25,053 bases of DNA from Peptoniphilus_E sp964345555 (GTDB lineage: Bacteria; Bacillota; Clostridia; Tissierellales; Peptoniphilaceae): NCBI GenBank assembly GCA_964345555.1, contig CAYFRD010000026.1, forward strand, positions 1-25,053, written 5' to 3'. The first letter of the stretch is position 1. Every line of letters starts with the position of its first letter. Below are positions 22,399-25,053 of this stretch, piece after piece. The translations under genes and the position numbers were made by a program. The notes beneath the pieces are model-generated. The model ran no database searches, was not told the DNA's origin, and worked only from the letters and a program-made list of their open reading frames with translations.

Positions 22399-23412
22399 AT
22401 GAAGAATGACGTTGCATTAAAAAGAAAAGAACACGAAGCAGTAAGAGAAGGTGTAGGATATTATGATTTCACACACCAATTATTAGATGTAACAGGTCCC
22501 GATGCGGGGAAATTTTTGGATAAAGTTTTTGTAAACTCTATTCTTGGTCTTGAAGTCGGAAAAGCAGCATATAGCACTATGTTAAACGAAGACGGTATCA
22601 TTATCGACGATGTAATTATCTTTAGAATCGAAGAAGAAAGATATTGGGTTTCAACACTTTATATTAAAGAATTAATTGAATGGTTAAACGCTCACAAAGA
22701 TGGTGAAGATGTAAGCTATGAAGATATCACAGCCAGAGTTACCATGTTTGCAGTTCAAGGACCTAAATCGAGAGAATTGATAAACAAACTCGTAGATGAA
22801 AGCATAGAAGATTTGAAATTTTTCAGCATAGTTGACAACACTGTGGGAGAATTGGATATCAAAGTTGCAAGAGCGGGATACACAGGAGAACTGGGATTTG
22901 AACTCTATGTACCCACTGAAAAGAAAGAATTACTTGAAGAACAGTTAAAAGAAGCAGGAGAAGAATTTGAACTATGTCCTGTAACCACTGATGTAATTGT
23001 AAGCAGTTTGCCCGCTGAAAAGGGATATGTGCTAATGAGCGACTTAAAAGGCACCAATCCTCTTGAAGTAGGATATGGATGGACTGTAAGTTGGGACGGT
23101 GACTTCATAGGCAAAAAAGCACTTACATCGGCAAAAGAAGCAGGAATCGGAAGAGATTTGCTGGGATTTGAAATAGAAGATGAAGAAATTGAAATAAATC
23201 CCGAAGACAAAGTATACGCAGGCGATAAAGAAGTAGGACACGTAACTAAGTACACCTACGGATTCACAGTAGGCAAAAATATCGGATATGCATTGGTAGA
23301 TACTAATGAAGTAAAAGAAGGCGATACTGTCCAAGTAGGCTCCGATAAGATCGAAACAAAGCTTTGTGACAGAGTATTTTATGATAAAGAAAATAAAAGA
23401 GTAAGAGGATAA
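22399..23412 (+). CDS. aminomethyltransferase (GcvT) family protein, stand-alone
   Basis: 337-residue folate-binding GcvT-like protein. Family features are LNEDGIIIDDVIIF (with the Asp pair), ARAGYTGELGFELYVP near residue 165, and NPLEVGYGWTV followed by FIGKKAL. Differences from true glycine-cleavage T protein: the usual VVNA after the first block is VSTL, and the conserved RDxLRLEAG region reads TTDVIVSSLPAEKGY. No P, H or L protein gene is adjacent. It may use another methylated amine or act as a tetrahydrofolate-linked demethylase. The start is ATG 22399, eight bases after GAGGTGA; a GTG at 22387 falls within that ribosome site. A strong terminator follows. Confidence 0.82.
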   Translation: MKNDVALKRKEHEAVREGVGYYDFTHQLLDVTGPDAGKFLDKVFVNSILGLEVGKAAYSTMLNEDGIIIDDVIIFRIEEERYWVSTLYIKELIEWLNAHKDGEDVSYEDITARVTMFAVQGPKSRELINKLVDESIEDLKFFSIVDNTVGELDIKVARAGYTGELGFELYVPTEKKELLEEQLKEAGEEFELCPVTTDVIVSSLPAEKGYVLMSDLKGTNPLEVGYGWTVSWDGDFIGKKALTSAKEAGIGRDLLGFEIEDEEIEINPEDKVYAGDKEVGHVTKYTYGFTVGKNIGYALVDTNEVKEGDTVQVGSDKIETKLCDRVFYDKENKRVRG

Positions 23413-23429
23413 TTGAATCTCTGAAAATT

Positions 23430-23471
23430 AAAAAGTCCTCCTGTAGGTTTTTCTAATCGGGAGGACTTTTT
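23430..23471 (+). terminator. terminator after the GcvT-like gene
   Basis: A 12-bp stem (AAAAAGTCCTCC / GGAGGACTTTTT) with an 18-base loop. The A-rich left side means it could also stop transcription coming from the minus strand. Confidence 0.9.
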
Positions 23472-23519
23472 AATGTAATATAAAAGGTTTGATATCAATA
23501 TATTATTTATCTAAACTAA

Positions 23520-23538
23520 TATAGCTTTCAAAGCTATA
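23520..23538. repeat. 9-1-9 perfect inverted repeat
   Basis: TATAGCTTT and AAAGCTATA around a central C, between two convergent genes. Function unknown; position in a 3' region argues against an operator. Confidence 0.5.
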
Positions 23539-23551
23539 GAATTGACGAGCT

Positions 23552-23577
23552 TATTTCAGACTTTGAATTCTGAAATA
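23552..23577 (-). repeat. hairpin just past the decarboxylase-like stop codon
   Basis: TATTTCAGA and TCTGAAATA form a 9-bp stem with an 8-base loop, directly downstream of the minus-strand gene. There is no T run on the minus side, so it is at best a poor terminator or a 3' stabilising hairpin. Confidence 0.45.
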
Positions 23578-23580
23578 TTT

Positions 23581-24444
23581 TTACAGATCATGTTTACCTA
23601 GATAGAAGCTGTAATTCGGGTTGTCGCCTGCAATACCGTGCCAATGAATAGTATGAAGTACTTCCAGTACCGGAAGTTTATTTTTTAGCATATCCACTGT
23701 ACGACGTTCTACAGTAAGACTTTGCTCTAAATTTTCGTTAAGAAAGAAATTGGCTTCACCGCCGATCCAACACTCAGTGAATTCAGTTAAGTACTTATAC
23801 TTAATGGACGAAACAAGTTCAAAACCGTTGGAAGGTTCAGCACCGGCGCCGGGAATAACTTTAGTTGCAAAGATGACTAAATCGTTGACAATTTTTTCCC
23901 ACTTTTTTAAGTCTTCTTCATTACATTTTTCCATAGGACCAAATTCTATCCCATAGTAAGGTTGCCATTGCGCGCCTTCATTGTAGCACCAGGATCTGGC
24001 TTCACAAACGATATTTGAGTTTGCCTTCAAATAAGGTTTCGGTAAGTCTGCAAAGTATTTTGGTACACCACTGGCATCACGACCCATGAAAATGGCGTAA
24101 TTGTTGTTTTCCGGCATCATCAGACAATAGTTTCCTGTGCCGTACTCTTTATGCGTACATTCAATAAGTATTGTAGATAAATGATAAGAACCTCTTTCAA
24201 CTACATCGCTATCTTCATTGTACATGAAGATCACGGTTACAATGGGATTTTCAGTGGGTTCCCAAGGCTCAGGCAGTACATCACGGAGACCTTGTGGGTA
24301 AGTGCGGTATTGCAAGATATATTCATCGCATCTGCCGGCCAAAGTCATGACAGTCTGATCGTTGATGGCGGGTCTGCAGGGTGGATAATAGTTGCCACAG
24401 GCAATGAGAGGTTGAATGCTGAAATATTGTGGGTTGATTTTCAT
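23581..24444 (-). CDS. acetoacetate-decarboxylase-like protein
   Basis: 287-residue protein of the acetoacetate decarboxylase (ADC) fold. Recognisable blocks are LPEPWEP near residue 58, STILIECTHK near 90 with an acidic residue at 95, and MGRDASGVPKYFADLP near 120, which lines up with the GYPKK Schiff-base segment. Lys129 would be the Schiff-base lysine, but the second lysine, which lowers its pKa in Clostridium ADC, is Tyr130. Relatives lacking that pair may be aldolase-dehydratases rather than decarboxylases, so acetone formation should not be assumed. AGGAGG precedes ATG 24444. A strong promoter with an inverted repeat at the start site suggests regulated expression. It stands alone. Confidence 0.82.
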   Translation of the reverse strand: MKINPQYFSIQPLIACGNYYPPCRPAINDQTVMTLAGRCDEYILQYRTYPQGLRDVLPEPWEPTENPIVTVIFMYNEDSDVVERGSYHLSTILIECTHKEYGTGNYCLMMPENNNYAIFMGRDASGVPKYFADLPKPYLKANSNIVCEARSWCYNEGAQWQPYYGIEFGPMEKCNEEDLKKWEKIVNDLVIFATKVIPGAGAEPSNGFELVSSIKYKYLTEFTECWIGGEANFFLNENLEQSLTVERRTVDMLKNKLPVLEVLHTIHWHGIAGDNPNYSFYLGKHDL

Positions 24445-24490
24445 GGCTTATCCTCCTTAGAAATATTAATTAAAGCTACAAAAGAACTAT

Positions 24491-24507
24491 ATAGTTAACA
24501 TAACTAT
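24491..24507. promoter_or_regulatory. 7-3-7 inverted repeat, probable operator
   Basis: ATAGTTA and TAACTAT around ACA, lying directly downstream of the predicted transcription start of the decarboxylase-like gene. Position is right for a repressor site; the binding protein is unknown. Confidence 0.5.
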
Positions 24508-24516
24508 CTATATGTA

Positions 24517-24545
24517 TATATATCATAATTATAGAAAATTGTCAA
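24517..24545 (-). promoter_or_regulatory. promoter of the acetoacetate-decarboxylase-like gene
   Basis: Minus strand: perfect TTGACA (24545-24540), exactly 17 bases, then TATATA (24522-24517). The leader would be about 65 bases and contains the inverted repeat at 24491-24507. Confidence 0.7.
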
Positions 24546-24666
24546 TGAAATTCACTATATTAATTTATAACAATTTAAAGATAAAGCAAAACTCTTAAAA
24601 AGTTTATGTAAGAAATATTTTAGCAAGAGGCTCAGTAACTATTTTATTTATTTCATTATATTCAAA

Positions 24667-24687
24667 TTTATGTTTTTTAAACATAAA
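24667..24687. promoter_or_regulatory. 9-3-9 inverted repeat upstream of the flavoprotein gene
   Basis: TTTATGTTT and AAACATAAA around TTT, about 30 bases upstream of the -10-like element. It could be a regulator site; in such AT-rich DNA chance is possible but nine matched pairs with G-C pairs is notable. Confidence 0.4.
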
Positions 24688-24717
24688 ATAAATTTTACAA
24701 AAACTTAAAAGTGAAAG

Positions 24718-24726
24718 TGATATACT
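24718..24726 (+). promoter_or_regulatory. extended -10 of the flavoprotein gene
   Basis: TGATATACT (TG motif plus TATACT) sits shortly before AGGAGGGG and the ATG at 24747. A TTTACA at 24694-24699 is too far (21 bases) to be a standard -35. Confidence 0.35.
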
Positions 24727-24746
24727 TTTTCATAGGAGGGGAGTCC

Positions 24747-25053
24747 ATGAGGGTTGTAATTTCTGATCTTTCAGGGGAAAGTTTTGATAGGTTGAATATT
24801 TTACGTGATGGAGATTATTTTATTTTTGCAGATGGAAAATATTCTCCTTGTACAGGGTGTTTTAAGTGCTGGCTCAAAACACCCGGGACTTGTATTTTAA
24901 AAGACAAATTACAACACATGGGAGTGATTTTCGGCTATGCTGATGAGATTTACATAGTGACTGAGAATACCTATGGTTGTTACAGTCCCCAGGTTAAAAA
25001 TGGATAGGATATACTAAATAGGACAATTTCATTCCGAACATGATATATTAAAA
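24747..25053 (+). pseudogene. flavodoxin-like NAD(P)H-dependent reductase, frameshifted, runs off the window
   Basis: ATG 24747 behind AGGAGGGG opens a frame of 86 codons that ends at TAG 25005-25007. The product matches the N-terminal part of small FMN reductases of clostridia: SPCTGCFKCWLKTPGTCILKD with the CxxCFxCW-type cysteine pattern, then YGCYSPQVKN. In this family VKN is normally followed by a LDRS-type segment. Here MDR and, further on, FHSEHDILK appear in the next frame starting at 25000, with a TAA at 25015-25017 between. So at least one frameshift and one stop break the gene, or the sequence is faulty there. The real protein would be roughly twice as long and continue beyond the window. 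Confidence 0.6.

Larger units (their letters stand above)
24445..24746. other. 302-base divergent intergenic region
   Basis: Very AT-rich spacer between the minus-strand decarboxylase-like gene and the plus-strand flavoprotein. It holds the decarboxylase promoter and operator-like repeat (24491-24545), a second inverted repeat (24667-24687) and an extended -10 (24718-24726). I see no gene or RNA in the middle part (about 24550-24660). Confidence 0.6.

Noticed and set aside
24606..24732. Short minus-strand open frame ending EPLAKIFLT
   Set aside because: About 26 codons from its ATG, no ribosome site, very AT-rich; chance frames of this size are expected here. It might be a relic but nothing supports it.

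Overview
The window is AT-rich chromosomal DNA from a Gram-positive-type bacterium. The low-GC codon use (AGA for Arg, A/T third positions), strong GGAGG ribosome sites, a Fur-controlled zinc lipoprotein transporter, RqcH with its Asp97-Arg98 pair and a YhaO/YhaN-type nuclease pair point to an anaerobic Bacillota. The Tissierellia/Peptoniphilaceae is my best guess, but the genus is not resolved. I see no rRNA, tRNA, CRISPR array, transposase or phage gene.

Layout. (1) 1-2136: minus-strand acetamidase/formamidase, then a coupled azlC-azlD branched-chain amino acid exporter. (2) 2134-2684 minus: a Fur-family regulator followed by a 47-residue ORF whose ATG overlaps the fur stop. Facing it on the plus strand at 2810-5309 is a zinc-type ABC transporter (binding lipoprotein, ATPase, permease), then a small membrane protein that is split by a 100-N gap. 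The gap is flanked by identical 55-bp copies and looks like an assembly artefact. (3) 5846-9004 plus: phosphoglucomutase, a divergent PfkB-fold protein and an isochorismatase-family hydrolase, ending in a clear terminator. (4) 9128-13743 plus: YhaO-like nuclease, YhaN-like membrane ATPase, a metallophosphoesterase and a CYTH protein, all overlapping or nearly so. PEP synthase (13785-16160) follows from its own promoter. (5) 16231-19227 minus: rqcH, a siroheme-synthase-like dehydrogenase and a membrane protein. (6) 19365-22200 plus: an OmpR-type response regulator and a large multi-span sensor kinase. (7) 22399-25053: a stand-alone GcvT-like protein, a minus-strand acetoacetate-decarboxylase-like gene with a strong promoter and operator, and a flavodoxin-like reductase that is broken near the right edge.

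How the parts fit. The Fur-family gene and the zinc transporter form a classic divergent metal-uptake locus, with a perfect 25-bp palindrome directly downstream of the transporter -10 box. Phosphoglucomutase and PEP synthase serve central carbon metabolism. YhaO/YhaN form a DNA-processing complex, and RqcH rescues stalled ribosomes. Most of the window is ordinary core genome. I found no clear new multi-gene system. The best leads are the fur-coupled 47-residue ORF, the degenerate PfkB protein, the orphan siroheme-like gene in the rqcH operon, the Lys-to-Tyr change beside the decarboxylase lysine, and several perfect inverted repeats in promoter regions.
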